64,000 bases of DNA from Bradyrhizobium sp. SZCCT0231 (GCF_018130245.1 NZ_JAFCKP010000005.1:124001-188000); one strand, 5' to 3'. Positions 36,034 through 45,427 are shown, numbered from the stretch's first letter. The notes: generated from the letters alone by a model not told the origin. Translations and numbers: made by a program.

Positions 36034-36849
36034 CTAGCGCAGCGGCAGCAGGTCCAGCTGGCTCTGCGCCTTCTTGACGGCAGCCGCGAACCAGCTCTGG
36101 CTCGGCGCTTCCCTGGCAAAGCACTTGGTGTAGGCGTCCATTGCCTGGTCTTCGCGGGCCATGGCGTCCTGCGGGATCTTCCTGGCCATCATCTGCTTCC
36201 AGACCTTCTCGCAGGCCGGGATCTCGGCCGTCCTCACGGCGTCGGTTGCGGCGAGATAGAAGATCTTGTCGCCCTGGATCGCAACCACGCCAATCTCGCT
36301 CGGCGGCCCCTTGAGCCCGCCATTGCCGCGCACGCCGAGCACAGCAACCGCCGCGCCCGCGCCGGCGGGCTTGGCGATCGGCAGGTCCGCATATTTCGCG
36401 AAGGCGGCGTCCTGAATGGCGTAATAATAGAAGCGGTCCGACCTGAGCGCCGCGCCGATCTCCTGCGGCATGCCGTCCTCGCGGTGCTCGGCAAGCCAGT
36501 GCTTGAGCAGCCCGGTCGTGGTCACCACCGCTTGTAGCTTGTCGCCTTCGGTGGCGAAACCGAGGCCGTCGAGATGACCGAAGCCGATGTCTCCCTTGAA
36601 CAGCGTGTCGACGTTCGACTTGCCGTCGGCCGGAAGCCCCTTGATCGTGACCGGACCCACCAGTGCGCGCAGCGCGGTGGCGAGTTCCCTGAGCGCCGCG
36701 TCATGCTGCTTCGAGGTCTCTTCGCTCTCTTTGGCCTTCGAGAATTTGACGATATGGCGATCGCGCAGGTCGAGATAGTGCTGCTCGGGCGTGGCCGCAT
36801 GGGCGCAGGACCCGAACACGAGCAGGCAGAGCAAGGCGAGCGATCTCAT
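36034..36849 (-). CDS. exported hypothetical protein (271 aa)
   Basis: The 271-residue protein starts with a clear signal peptide (SLALLCLLVFGSCAHA, cleavage after AHA). The mature part is helical and soluble (about 255 residues) with two cysteines near the end (ACEKVW and KCFARE). I do not recognise a domain. It is the last gene of the minus-strand run TonB receptor, PepSY protein, this gene, with 82 bases between it and the PepSY gene; that context suggests an envelope accessory for iron or siderophore use. Confidence 0.7.
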   Translation of the reverse strand: MRSLALLCLLVFGSCAHAATPEQHYLDLRDRHIVKFSKAKESEETSKQHDAALRELATALRALVGPVTIKGLPADGKSNVDTLFKGDIGFGHLDGLGFATEGDKLQAVVTTTGLLKHWLAEHREDGMPQEIGAALRSDRFYYYAIQDAAFAKYADLPIAKPAGAGAAVAVLGVRGNGGLKGPPSEIGVVAIQGDKIFYLAATDAVRTAEIPACEKVWKQMMARKIPQDAMAREDQAMDAYTKCFAREAPSQSWFAAAVKKAQSQLDLLPLR

Positions 36850-36931
36850 TGCAATTCCGGAAGACTGGGAGCGATCTCCAGTCTTTGTGCGGGCGCCGGG
36901 GGCGAAGGTTCATCCCTTGAATGCGGGTGCC

Positions 36932-38224
36932 CTACTCTGCCGGCGTGAGTTGCTGCCGGGTCAGGCGCATCGCGGCGGTCTCGCGCACGCGAACACGGGC
37001 GCGGCGCTTGCGCCACCAGATCACGACGCCGGTCACCGAGAGCGCCGCCACCACCAGCCCCATGACCGAGATCAGGATGCGCCCGAACAATCCGACGATA
37101 CGGCCCGAATGCAGGGGAAACTGCGCCTGCACGAAGATGTCGGCGGCGGTGCCGATCCAGGGCAGCCGCTCGCCGATGGGGCGGCCGTCCTCGCTGTCGT
37201 AATAGAGCTGAGCCGGGCCGACACCGCCGGCGCCGTGGTCGTCGCCGGGGTGGAAGAAGGCGGCGGCATAGACGCCATGGGCCGGGCCGTAATTGATCGA
37301 ACCGACCGGGATGGTCCACCCGCGCGCCTTGCCGTCGGCGGCGGCGCGCGCGGCGATGTCGGCGAAGGTGACCCTGGGCTCGATGGGATCATCGAGATCC
37401 CGATACGGCCGTTGCTCATAGGGCGTCGGCGTGTAGTTCGACACCATCTTCATCAGCGGTGAGAACACCTCGAAATAGAGGTTCAGCGAGAACGCCGTGA
37501 AGGCGATGATGAACAGCACGCCCCAGGTCCAGAGGCTGAAGGCGCGGTGAATGTCGAAATTGATCCGGTAGGCGCTGCCCGAGGTCTTGATGGTCCAGGC
37601 CGGCGCCCAGCGCGCCCAGAAGCCACGTTCGAGCTGGCGCGTGACGGCGGGCGCCCGCGCCGCCTTGGCGCGCCGGCGCGAGGGCAGCGTTAGGTAGAAG
37701 CCGACGAAGCAATCGATGGTCCAGATGATGGCGATGATGCCGAGCACGCGCATGCCCCAGCGGTCGCTGCCCCAGAATTCCGGGATGTGCATCGTGTAGT
37801 GCAGCTTGTAAAGGAACGAGACGAAGTTCTCGCGCGTCACGGGCCACACTGCTCCCCAATAGCGCCGGCCGAGCTCCGCACCGGTGTTGGGATCGAGGAA
37901 GACCTGATTGTAGTCGAGCGGGTAGCGCTTGCCGGTTGCGGGATCGATCCGCGGCATGACGAAGAACCACAGCGAGTGGCCCTGCTCCGGCGTCATGAAG
38001 AGATAGACGACGCGCGCGCGGGGATCGCGCTGCTCGATCATCTTGGCGAGCTCGATCGAGGGAATCGCCGGGCCCTTCGTCGAGACATCGAACAGATGGC
38101 TGTTCAGGACGTCGTCGATCTCGTGATCCCAGGAGATGATCGCGCCGGTGATGCCGGAGAAGAACAGGAATCCGGCCGTGAGCAGTCCCGCCCAACGATG
38201 CAGCCTGCCGAATATCGCTCTCAT
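36932..38224 (-). CDS. PepSY domain membrane protein, iron uptake type
   Basis: The 430-residue protein has the PepSY_TM layout: an N-terminal GRLHRWAGLLTAGFLFFSGITG helix, a large periplasmic region with YLFMTPEQGHSLWFFVMPR, and three further membrane segments ending in MGLVVAALSVTGVVIWW. This class (PiuB-like) is thought to reduce ferric siderophores in the periplasm or inner membrane. It follows the TonB siderophore receptor by 57 bases on the same strand, so an iron-release role is likely. Confidence 0.85.
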   Translation of the reverse strand: MRAIFGRLHRWAGLLTAGFLFFSGITGAIISWDHEIDDVLNSHLFDVSTKGPAIPSIELAKMIEQRDPRARVVYLFMTPEQGHSLWFFVMPRIDPATGKRYPLDYNQVFLDPNTGAELGRRYWGAVWPVTRENFVSFLYKLHYTMHIPEFWGSDRWGMRVLGIIAIIWTIDCFVGFYLTLPSRRRAKAARAPAVTRQLERGFWARWAPAWTIKTSGSAYRINFDIHRAFSLWTWGVLFIIAFTAFSLNLYFEVFSPLMKMVSNYTPTPYEQRPYRDLDDPIEPRVTFADIAARAAADGKARGWTIPVGSINYGPAHGVYAAAFFHPGDDHGAGGVGPAQLYYDSEDGRPIGERLPWIGTAADIFVQAQFPLHSGRIVGLFGRILISVMGLVVAALSVTGVVIWWRKRRARVRVRETAAMRLTRQQLTPAE

Positions 38225-38281
38225 CGTCTTCCACTCTCATCCAGCGGGTCCGGCCCCCGGGGGGCCGGACCGTCTTCGATT

Positions 38282-40603
38282 TCACCAGCGATAGGTCAGC
38301 TTGCCGATGGCTTTCCGTCCCTCGGCATACATGCAGCCCGAGAGGCCATAGCACGCCGCGACGTAGCGCGTGTCCGCAAGGTTGGTGACGTTCAGCGACA
38401 GACGCCAATTCTCCCTGGTGTAGGCAAGGAGCGCGTCCAGCACCGTGGCTGATCCCACCTTGAACGTGTTGGCATCATCGCCCCACGTCGCGCCGACATA
38501 GCGAATGCCGCCGCCGATCTGCAAGCCCGCCAGCATGCCGTTCTGAAGCGTGTAGTCGCTCCACAACGAAGCGCGGTTGAGCGGCACAGTGACCGGCGCC
38601 TTGCCGACATTGACCGGGTCCTGCGTGACCATGGCATCGACATAGGCATAGGCCGCGCGCAAATTCCAGCCGTCGGCGAGCGACATCGAGCCTTCGAGCT
38701 CGACGCCGCGCGATTTTACCTGCCCGATCTGTTCGTAAAAGGTGGTTGCAGGCACGTACACAGCGACGTTGTCACGCGTCAGGTCGAAGGCGGCGAAGGT
38801 GAAAAGCGCGTTCCAGCCCAGCGGTTGATACTTGACGCCCACCTCGTACTGCACGCCGGTCTCGGGATCGAGCATCTGTCCGGACGGACTGGTCGCGAGC
38901 TGCGGCAGAAACGACTCGGAATAGCTGAAATAGGGAGCGATGCCGTTGTCGAAATTGTACATCACGGCGGCGCGGCCGGTGAAGGCCGAGGAGTCCTTCG
39001 AGGTGGAAGTATCGGCCGGCGGTAGATTGGTGTCGAGCTGCGTCGTCACGAAGTCCTGGCGGCCGCTGAGCTGGAACGAGAGCCGGCCGAGCTTGATCTG
39101 ATCCTGCGCATAGAGGCCGAGCTGCGACTGCTTGATGCCTTTGTTGTCGTTCATGCCGCCGAGAGCCCAGTCGTAGCTGTAGACCGGGTTGAAGACGTTG
39201 ATCTCCGGCGCCGACGTCGTGACGGCAAAGGCCGTATCGCGAAACGTGGTGTTGCGATAGTCGAGCCCGACCAGGGTGGTATGGCTGAGGATGCCGGTGG
39301 TGAACTTGCCCTGGAGCTGGTTGTCCACCGCGAAGGAGTTGATGTAGGAATTGCTGTAGCTGCCGAAACGCCCCAGCTGCCCCGCCGCCTCGTCGGTGTA
39401 TCCGGTGCCGTAGAAGGTCTTTTCCTCGTTGTGCTGATAGGCGTAGCGCAGGTTCTGCCGGAACGTGATGTTGTCGGTGAAATTGTGCGACAGCTGATAG
39501 CCGGCGGTTGCGATCTCGGTGTTGAACGCGTTGAAGCTCGGCACGCCCGCGAAGAACGAGACCGGGATGGTGCGGCCGTTGTTCGGCCACACCGTGCCCG
39601 AGGCCGGCAGGAACTGCAGGCCCCACCCGGCCCGGTCCCGCTGGTAGTTGGCGAGCAACGTGATCGACGTGTCCTCGTTCGGCTTGAACGTGACCGCGGG
39701 CGCGATGAAGACGCGGTTGTCCTTGGTGAAGTCGACCTGGGTCTCGCCGTCGCGGACGACGCCGGTCAGGCGCCACAGCACGGTGCCTTCCTTGTTGGCG
39801 GGGCCGCCCATGTCGAACTGGCCCTGATAGCGGTTGAAGCTGCCGCCGGAGATCGAGACTTCCCCGAACTGCTGCGCGGTCGGCAGCTTGGTCACGTAGT
39901 TGAGGATGCCGCCGGTGCCGCTGCCGCCATACATCGCCGAGGACGGCCCCTTGAGAATCTCGAGCCGCTCGGCGCCATAGGGATCGAGGCCGTTGAAATG
40001 CACGTAGACGCTGGAGGGAATCCGCAAACCGTCGATGTAGAGGCCCGACATGGTCGTGTCGAAGCCGCGAATCTGGAGAGCGCCGAAGCGGGTGTCCGAG
40101 CCGCCATTGACGTCGCCACTGACGCCGGCGGTGTAGCGCAGGGCCTCGCCGATCGAGACCGCGCCCTGGTTCCTGATCTGATCGGTGGTGACGACGGACA
40201 CCGACTGCGGCGTTTCGATCAGCGGCGTGTCGGTCTTGGTGGCGGTGCCGCTGCGCGTCGCGACGAAACCGCGCACCGGACCATTGGCGCGTTCGCCCGT
40301 GGCGCCATTCGATGATGCCGACTGGGTTGGCGCGGCCTGCTGCGCCGGAGCGCGACGATTGGCGCGCGCGGTGCGTGTCGCCGCCGCCCTTCGCGACGAA
40401 GCAATCGCCGCCGGACGGGCGCGCTGTGCTGGCGCTTCCACGGTGACTTCAGGAATTTGCGTCTGCGCCTCCACGGAACCGAAGGGAACGACAAGGGAGA
40501 ATGTGCTGACCGCTCCGAGGAAAAACACCTGAATCTGTCGACGACGCGTGTCGCCACGCGAAGAAAATTGGAAGTCGGTCACGTCTTTCGAGGCCCCACG
40601 CAC
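38282..40603 (-). CDS. TonB-dependent siderophore receptor
   Basis: The 773-residue outer-membrane protein has an N-terminal signal (VFFLGAVSTFSLVVPFGSV), an Ala/Arg/Gln/Thr-rich linker of about 65 residues, then the plug domain (TPLIETPQSVSVVTTDQIRNQ, LRYTAGVSGD) and a 22-strand barrel ending YRW, the terminal-aromatic signature. The plug and barrel sequence fits ferric hydroxamate or mixed-siderophore receptors (FhuE/FpvA class). No TonB box could be read with confidence. It is upstream of the PepSY and hypothetical genes. Confidence 0.9.
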   Translation of the reverse strand: MRGASKDVTDFQFSSRGDTRRRQIQVFFLGAVSTFSLVVPFGSVEAQTQIPEVTVEAPAQRARPAAIASSRRAAATRTARANRRAPAQQAAPTQSASSNGATGERANGPVRGFVATRSGTATKTDTPLIETPQSVSVVTTDQIRNQGAVSIGEALRYTAGVSGDVNGGSDTRFGALQIRGFDTTMSGLYIDGLRIPSSVYVHFNGLDPYGAERLEILKGPSSAMYGGSGTGGILNYVTKLPTAQQFGEVSISGGSFNRYQGQFDMGGPANKEGTVLWRLTGVVRDGETQVDFTKDNRVFIAPAVTFKPNEDTSITLLANYQRDRAGWGLQFLPASGTVWPNNGRTIPVSFFAGVPSFNAFNTEIATAGYQLSHNFTDNITFRQNLRYAYQHNEEKTFYGTGYTDEAAGQLGRFGSYSNSYINSFAVDNQLQGKFTTGILSHTTLVGLDYRNTTFRDTAFAVTTSAPEINVFNPVYSYDWALGGMNDNKGIKQSQLGLYAQDQIKLGRLSFQLSGRQDFVTTQLDTNLPPADTSTSKDSSAFTGRAAVMYNFDNGIAPYFSYSESFLPQLATSPSGQMLDPETGVQYEVGVKYQPLGWNALFTFAAFDLTRDNVAVYVPATTFYEQIGQVKSRGVELEGSMSLADGWNLRAAYAYVDAMVTQDPVNVGKAPVTVPLNRASLWSDYTLQNGMLAGLQIGGGIRYVGATWGDDANTFKVGSATVLDALLAYTRENWRLSLNVTNLADTRYVAACYGLSGCMYAEGRKAIGKLTYRW

Positions 40604-40746
40604 TGCCGGCTTCGCCGGTATCGTTTTTGATGCCCCGCCCTAACTCAGGCGGTTTTCGAGCGCGATAGGAACGACGTTAGAATCTCTCCAGACGTGTGCG
40701 AAGCGCGTGCGGCGAATGCGCTCAGGCGTGCATCGGAGTTTGGAAT

Positions 40747-40796
40747 GTTTCCAGACAGGCAGAAGCAGAATCTGCCTGTCCGCAACATCTGGAAAC
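40747..40796. repeat. nested inverted repeat between metI and the siderophore receptor
   Basis: An inner stem GACAGGCAGA/TCTGCCTGTC (10 bases, seven-base loop) sits inside an outer pair GTTTCCAGA/TCTGGAAAC (9 bases). It starts four bases after the metI stop (minus strand). There is no T-run. It could be a terminator for metNI or a binding site; the two-level symmetry is unusual. Confidence 0.5.
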
Positions 40797-40799
40797 GGT

Positions 40800-41465
40800 T
40801 CAGCGATGCCGCAGCCGGCGATTGACCCGGCGCGCCAGATAATCGCCGGCGCTCTGGACGAGCTGCACCAGTGCGATCAGCACGACCACGACGGCCAGCA
40901 TCATTTCCGGCATGAAGCGCTGGTAGCCGTAGCGGATGCCGAGATCGCCAAGCCCTCCGCCGCCGACCGCGCCCACCATGGCGGAGTAGCCGAGCAGACT
41001 GACCACGGCGAGCGTCAGCGCCAGCAACAGGCCCGGCAGCGCCTCGGGGATCAGGACCTTGAGCACGATCTGAAGCGGTGAGGCGCCAAACGAGGACGCG
41101 GTCTCGATCAGACCGCCGTCGACCTCGCGGATCGCGGCCTCCACCAGCCGCGCGATGAATGGCGCTGACGCGATGGTCAGCGGCACGATCGCCGCCGTCG
41201 ATCCGATCGAGGTGCCGGCAATGAGGCGCGTGAACGGGATGATGGCGACGACCAGGATGATGAAGGGTGTGGACCGCGTCGCATTGACGACGATGCCGAG
41301 CACGCGATTGACGATGGGCGCGGCGAACAGCTCGCCTTTGCGGCTGGTGGCAAGGAAGACGCCGAGCGGCAGGCCGAAGGCGGTGCCGAGCAGCGCCGCG
41401 ATGCCGACCATGTACAGGCTTTCGCCCGTGGCCTGGATGATCAGGTTGATGAGTTCAGGCGACAT
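40800..41465 (-). CDS. metI: methionine ABC transporter permease MetI
   Basis: The 221-residue protein has five to six membrane helices and the EAA-type permease motif seen in TASSFGASPLQIVLKVLIPEALPG. With MetN it forms the D/L-methionine importer. The 11-base overlap of its start with the metN stop supports coupling. The periplasmic binding protein MetQ is not in this window, so it must lie elsewhere. Confidence 0.9.
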   Translation of the reverse strand: MSPELINLIIQATGESLYMVGIAALLGTAFGLPLGVFLATSRKGELFAAPIVNRVLGIVVNATRSTPFIILVVAIIPFTRLIAGTSIGSTAAIVPLTIASAPFIARLVEAAIREVDGGLIETASSFGASPLQIVLKVLIPEALPGLLLALTLAVVSLLGYSAMVGAVGGGGLGDLGIRYGYQRFMPEMMLAVVVVLIALVQLVQSAGDYLARRVNRRLRHR

Positions 41466-42594
41466 AGCCGAGACGCTCCGCCGAGAATTGATATTGAGAG
41501 AGCCAGGTGAGCGTCCGCGTCACCGCGTCCTCGCCGCCGGGAATTCCGAGCGTGAGCGAGCCGACATGCTGGCCGCCGATCTCGTCGATGCGGGCCGACA
41601 GCAGCGCGACGTCGAGCCCTAGCTCACGCGCGAGCCGCGCCACCACGGTGTCACCGGCCCCTGCCCCACGCACCTGGATGCGGATCACGGCCCGCCCGCC
41701 GGCGGATGGCTCTGAAACGATCCGGCTCGCCGGCGACACCGGCAGGCTGTCGCCGACCACCTCGGCCAGGAAGGACTGCGTGATGGGATGCTTGGGATGG
41801 GTGAAGATGTCGGCGACATGACCGCTCTCTACGACATGGCCGGCATCCAGCACCACGACTTCCTTGGCGAGCTGGCGCACCACGGACATTTCGTGGGTGA
41901 TCAGCACGATGGTCACGCCGAGCTCGCGGTTGATGCTGGCGAGCAGATCGAGGATCGCGCGCGTGGTCTGCGGATCGAGCGCCGAGGTCGCCTCGTCCGA
42001 CAGCAGCACGTCCGGCCGCGTCGCCAGCGCCCGCGCGATGCCGACCCGCTGCTTCTGGCCGCCGGAGAGCTCTGACGGATAGCGATCGTGCTTGTCGGCG
42101 ATGCCGACCAGCGCCAGCAGCTCAGTGACGCGAGCCTTGATGTCCGCCTTGGTCCAGCCGGCGATCTCCAGCGGCAGCGCGATATTGTCGGCCGCGGTGC
42201 GCGACGACAGCAGGTTGAAGTGCTGGAAGATCATGCCGATCGAGCGCTGCGCCAGCCGAAGCTCGCGGCCGGTCAGTGCCGAGATGTCTTTGTTGTCGAC
42301 GATCACGCGGCCCGTGGTCGGCTTCTCCAGCCCGTTGATCAGTCGCACCAGGCTCGACTTGCCAGCGCCGGAGCGGCCGATCACACCGGTGATGGAACCG
42401 CGCGGTATAGCGAAATCGATGTTCTGCAGCGCGTTGACGCCGGGCTTGCCGCGATAGGCCGGATAGGTCTTCGAGATGCCAGCGAAACGGACCATCGCGT
42501 CCGGCTCGGTCGCGGCCGGTGAAATCGCTTCAAGCGTTTCGATCGGCTGTCCGACCGCGAGCGATTGGTGGGCATTCATGGAGGTGGCCTTCAT
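41455..42594 (-). CDS. metN: methionine ABC transporter ATP-binding protein MetN
   Basis: The 379-residue ATPase has the Walker A GRSGAGKSS, the signature LSGGQKQRVGIARALA, a Walker B-like LLSDEATSALD and the switch ITHEMSV. A C-terminal NIL domain (from about residue 285, with RIQVRGAGAGDTVVARLARE) senses methionine in this family and inhibits transport. ATG 42594 and ATG 42579 are both possible starts. An RNA-like hairpin lies just upstream at 42609-42639. It couples to metI by an 11-base overlap. Confidence 0.9.
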   Translation of the reverse strand: MKATSMNAHQSLAVGQPIETLEAISPAATEPDAMVRFAGISKTYPAYRGKPGVNALQNIDFAIPRGSITGVIGRSGAGKSSLVRLINGLEKPTTGRVIVDNKDISALTGRELRLAQRSIGMIFQHFNLLSSRTAADNIALPLEIAGWTKADIKARVTELLALVGIADKHDRYPSELSGGQKQRVGIARALATRPDVLLSDEATSALDPQTTRAILDLLASINRELGVTIVLITHEMSVVRQLAKEVVVLDAGHVVESGHVADIFTHPKHPITQSFLAEVVGDSLPVSPASRIVSEPSAGGRAVIRIQVRGAGAGDTVVARLARELGLDVALLSARIDEIGGQHVGSLTLGIPGGEDAVTRTLTWLSQYQFSAERLGYVA

Positions 42595-42608
42595 GCACAA
42601 TAGTTCGC

Positions 42609-42639
42609 GTTCCCGCGCCGCTCACGGGCGCACGGGAAC
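42609..42639 (-). promoter_or_regulatory. hairpin in the metN leader
   Basis: GTTCCCGCGCC (42609-42619) pairs with GGCGC-AC-GGGAAC (42627-42639) through a seven-base loop, with a two-base bulge. It ends about 15 bases before the metN start on the minus strand. Its pairing could occlude translation. I did not recognise a known SAM riboswitch class. Confidence 0.35.
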
Positions 42640-42838
42640 CAGGTCGCATGGAGCGACGGGGGTGAAATTGCGATGCCGGCTGGGGTGAAGCGCGCTGCAC
42701 CGCAGCACGCACCATCGCCGTTTCCAGTCTTTCTTGCAATGTCAGATATTTGCGAGGAGTTGGACGAAGTTTTCCCAATCCGTCGCGTGCGAAGAAAATT
42801 CATCTGCCGACGGGGATCATCCTCCTGCCGCCCCTGAT

Positions 42839-43651
42839 CTACCGCCCCCGGAAGCGCGGCTTGCGGCGGGCCAGGAATGCTTCGACGCCCTCCTTGTGGT
42901 CCTCGGTGAAGCTCGCGAGCGCGAACTGATCGACATCCATGTGACTCGCAAGATCGTCCAGCACGTGCGCGAGCCGGTTGACGGTCAGCTTGGTCATGGC
43001 GACCGAGAGCGGCGGCTGCGCGGCAACCTTGCGGGCAAGCTCCATGGCGGCATCGAACGCATGGCCGGGATCGGTCACCTGCTCCACCAGGCCCCATTCA
43101 TGGGCCTCGTCCGCGCTGATGCGCTGGTCGGCCAGAATCACCGCCTGCTTGGTGCGGGCCGGCCCGATCAGATGCAGCATGCGTGGGATGCTCTGCCAGC
43201 TCATGTTCATGCCGAGCCCGATCTCGGGCACGCGCAGATGCGCGTCGCGCCCCATGATGCGGAAGTCGAGCGCAACGGCGAGGGCCACGCCGCCGCCGAC
43301 GCAAAAGCCCTCGATCGCCGCGATCGTGATTTGCTCCATCTCCTGCCAGGCGTGGGTCAGGCGCGGTCCGAGCTTGAGATGCCGCCGCAGCGTGCCGAGA
43401 TCCATCTCCTTGCGCGAACGTCCCTCGGCGTCCTTGAGGTCGAAGCCGGCGCTGAACGTGCTTGTGCTGCCGGTCAGCACAACGACTGAGGTCGCAGCAT
43501 CGTCCTCGAAGCTGCGCGCGGCCGCCGTGAGCTGGCGCAGCGCCTCCGGCGAGAACGCGTTGATGCCGTCCCCGCGGTCGAATCGCACCACCGCTATCCG
43601 CCCCTCAGGCCCAAGACCCTTCTCGATCTTCACGTAGTCGGTCACCATCAT
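42839..43651 (-). CDS. enoyl-CoA hydratase/isomerase family protein
   Basis: The 270-residue crotonase-fold protein has GFDLKDAEGR (the acyl-CoA oxyanion site, with AGF), GFCVGGGVALAVALDFRIMG (the second oxyanion loop), and a C-terminal AHVLDDLASHMDVDQFALA helix. In place of the catalytic glutamate pair of classical hydratases the residues around GLGMNMSW are less typical, so substrate cannot be told. The start is near 43651 (MMVTDYVK); frames upstream extend to 43684. It is divergent from the nitrile hydratase operon. Confidence 0.85.
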   Translation of the reverse strand: MMVTDYVKIEKGLGPEGRIAVVRFDRGDGINAFSPEALRQLTAAARSFEDDAATSVVVLTGSTSTFSAGFDLKDAEGRSRKEMDLGTLRRHLKLGPRLTHAWQEMEQITIAAIEGFCVGGGVALAVALDFRIMGRDAHLRVPEIGLGMNMSWQSIPRMLHLIGPARTKQAVILADQRISADEAHEWGLVEQVTDPGHAFDAAMELARKVAAQPPLSVAMTKLTVNRLAHVLDDLASHMDVDQFALASFTEDHKEGVEAFLARRKPRFRGR

Positions 43652-43764
43652 CTCCACGATGTTTGCGGCGATGCTAGCGCACAAATGTCGTCACGCATAC
43701 GTGCCCGGATCGCGCTGCAACGAACCCTCGACAGGCCTGGGCCATTGCGCCTATCTTTGCCGCC

Positions 43765-44394
43765 ATGAGCCACGATCACGACCATCACCACGATCACGAC
43801 CATTCCGAGCTGTCGGAGACCGAGCTGCGCGTGCGCGCGCTCGAGACGATCCTCACCGAAAAAGGCTATGTCGAGCCGGCCGCGCTCGACGCCATCATCC
43901 AGGCCTATGAGACCAAGATAGGCCCGCACAATGGCGCGCGCGTCGTCGCCAAGGCCTGGACCGATCCGGCCTTCAAGAAGGCGCTGCTGGAGGACGGCAG
44001 CAAGGCGATCGGTACGCTCGGCCATGTCAGCCGCGTCGGCGATCATCTCGTCGTGGTCGAGAACAGGCCAGAGCGACACAACATGGTCGTGTGCACGCTG
44101 TGCTCCTGCTACCCCTGGGAAATGCTGGGGCTGCCGCCGGTCTGGTACAAGGCTGCGCCCTACCGCTCGCGCGCGGTGAAGGACCCACGCGGTGTGCTCG
44201 CCGATTTCGGCGTCGCGCTGCCCAAGGACATCGAAATCCGGGTGTGGGATTCCACCGCCGAGACGCGCTTCCTGGTGTTGCCGATGCGGCCCGAGGGCAC
44301 GGAGGGCTGGAGCGAGGAACAGCTCGCCGAGCTCGTCACCCGCGACTCCATGATCGGCACCGGCTTGCCGCGGAAGCCTGGGGCGCCGTCATGA
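43765..44394 (+). CDS. nthA: nitrile hydratase subunit alpha, cobalt type
   Basis: The 209-residue protein has the active-site metal-binding motif CTLCSC (residues 110-115); Thr in the second position is typical of cobalt (not iron) nitrile hydratases. The two Cys side chains of this claw become sulfinic/sulfenic. The N-terminus is unusually His/Asp-rich ([12 protein letters not shown]), perhaps for metal. It hydrates nitriles to amides with the beta subunit encoded next. The stop overlaps the beta start by four bases (ATGA). Confidence 0.95.
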   Translation: MSHDHDHHHDHDHSELSETELRVRALETILTEKGYVEPAALDAIIQAYETKIGPHNGARVVAKAWTDPAFKKALLEDGSKAIGTLGHVSRVGDHLVVVENRPERHNMVVCTLCSCYPWEMLGLPPVWYKAAPYRSRAVKDPRGVLADFGVALPKDIEIRVWDSTAETRFLVLPMRPEGTEGWSEEQLAELVTRDSMIGTGLPRKPGAPS

Positions 44395-45050
44395 ACGGCG
44401 TGCACGACATGGGCGGCATGGACGGGTTCGGCAAGGTCGAGCCCGAGCCGAACGAGCCGATGTTTCACGAGGAATGGGAGTCGCGCGTGCTGGCCATGGT
44501 GCGCGCGATGGGCGCGGCCGGCGCCTTCAACATCGACACCTCGCGCTTCTATCGCGAGACCTTGCCGCCGCATGTCTATCTCTCGAGCTCCTATTACAAG
44601 AAATGGTTTCTGGGGCTCGAGGAGATGCTGATCGACAAGGGCTACCTCACCCGCGAGGAGGTCGCCGCCGGCCATGCGATGCAGCCCGCAAAGGCGCTCA
44701 AGCGCGGCAAGTTCGATCTCGCCAATGTCGAGCGCGTGATGGTGCGCGGCAAGTTTGACCGCCCTGCCCCGGCTCCGGCGAGGTTCAACATCGGCGATCG
44801 CGTGCGCGCGAAGAATATGCATCCGGCGACGCACACAAGGCTGCCGCGTTACGTGCGCGGCCATGTCGGCGTCGTCGAGCTGAACCATGGCTGCCACGTG
44901 TTTCCCGACACGGCGGCGATGGAGCGCGGCGAGAATCCGCAATGGCTCTACACCGTCGTGTTCGAGGGACGCGATCTCTGGGGCGAGGACGGCGATCCGA
45001 CGCTGAAAGTCTCGATCGACGCGTTCGAGCCGTATCTGGATCCGGCGTGA
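44391..45050 (+). CDS. nthB: nitrile hydratase subunit beta
   Basis: The 219-residue protein starts [17 protein letters not shown], the strongly conserved N-terminus of nitrile hydratase beta subunits, and has [17 protein letters not shown] near the C-terminus. It pairs with the alpha subunit to form the heterodimer active site. It overlaps the alpha stop by four bases and shares a TGATG with the activator gene, which follows at one-base overlap. Confidence 0.95.
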   Translation: MNGVHDMGGMDGFGKVEPEPNEPMFHEEWESRVLAMVRAMGAAGAFNIDTSRFYRETLPPHVYLSSSYYKKWFLGLEEMLIDKGYLTREEVAAGHAMQPAKALKRGKFDLANVERVMVRGKFDRPAPAPARFNIGDRVRAKNMHPATHTRLPRYVRGHVGVVELNHGCHVFPDTAAMERGENPQWLYTVVFEGRDLWGEDGDPTLKVSIDAFEPYLDPA

Positions 45051-45427
45051 TGAGCAGCACCGCTGCTGCCGCAGCCACGGCGGCGATTCCGAGCATTCCG
45101 CGCGATGACGACGGCCCGGTGTTTCGCGCACCCTGGGAGGCGCATGCGTTCGCGATGGCCTTGACGCTGCACGAGCGCGGCGTCTTCACCTGGCCCGAAT
45201 GGGCCGCAGCGCTCGCCGACGAGATCAAGCGCGCACAGGCCGCCGGCGATCCCGATACGGGCGAGACCTACTATCTGCACTGGCTCGCCACGCTGGAAGG
45301 CCTCGTCGCTCGCAAGGGCGTGGCCTCGATGGAGACCTTGCATCGCTACCGCGACGCCTGGGACCACGCCGCGGATCGAACGCCGCATGGCAAGCCGATC
45401 GAGCTCGTGCCGGAGGATTTTGACTAG
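45050..45427 (+). CDS. nitrile hydratase activator/accessory protein
   Basis: The 125-residue protein starts [20 protein letters not shown] and is of the P14K-type accessory family, with the conserved APWEAHAFAMALTLHERGVFTWPEW-like block split over residues 27-51 and YYLHWLATLEGL. In cobalt-type enzymes the accessory protein carries cobalt into the alpha subunit by subunit swapping. The genetic order alpha, beta, accessory is the common one. No amidase gene is adjacent. Confidence 0.9.
   Translation: MSSTAAAAATAAIPSIPRDDDGPVFRAPWEAHAFAMALTLHERGVFTWPEWAAALADEIKRAQAAGDPDTGETYYLHWLATLEGLVARKGVASMETLHRYRDAWDHAADRTPHGKPIELVPEDFD

Noticed and set aside
40676-40700. TTAGAATCTCTCCAGA as an Irr/ICE iron box upstream of the siderophore receptor
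   Set aside because: Only the left half resembles the TTTAGAA half-site; the right half does not match, so I did not call it.
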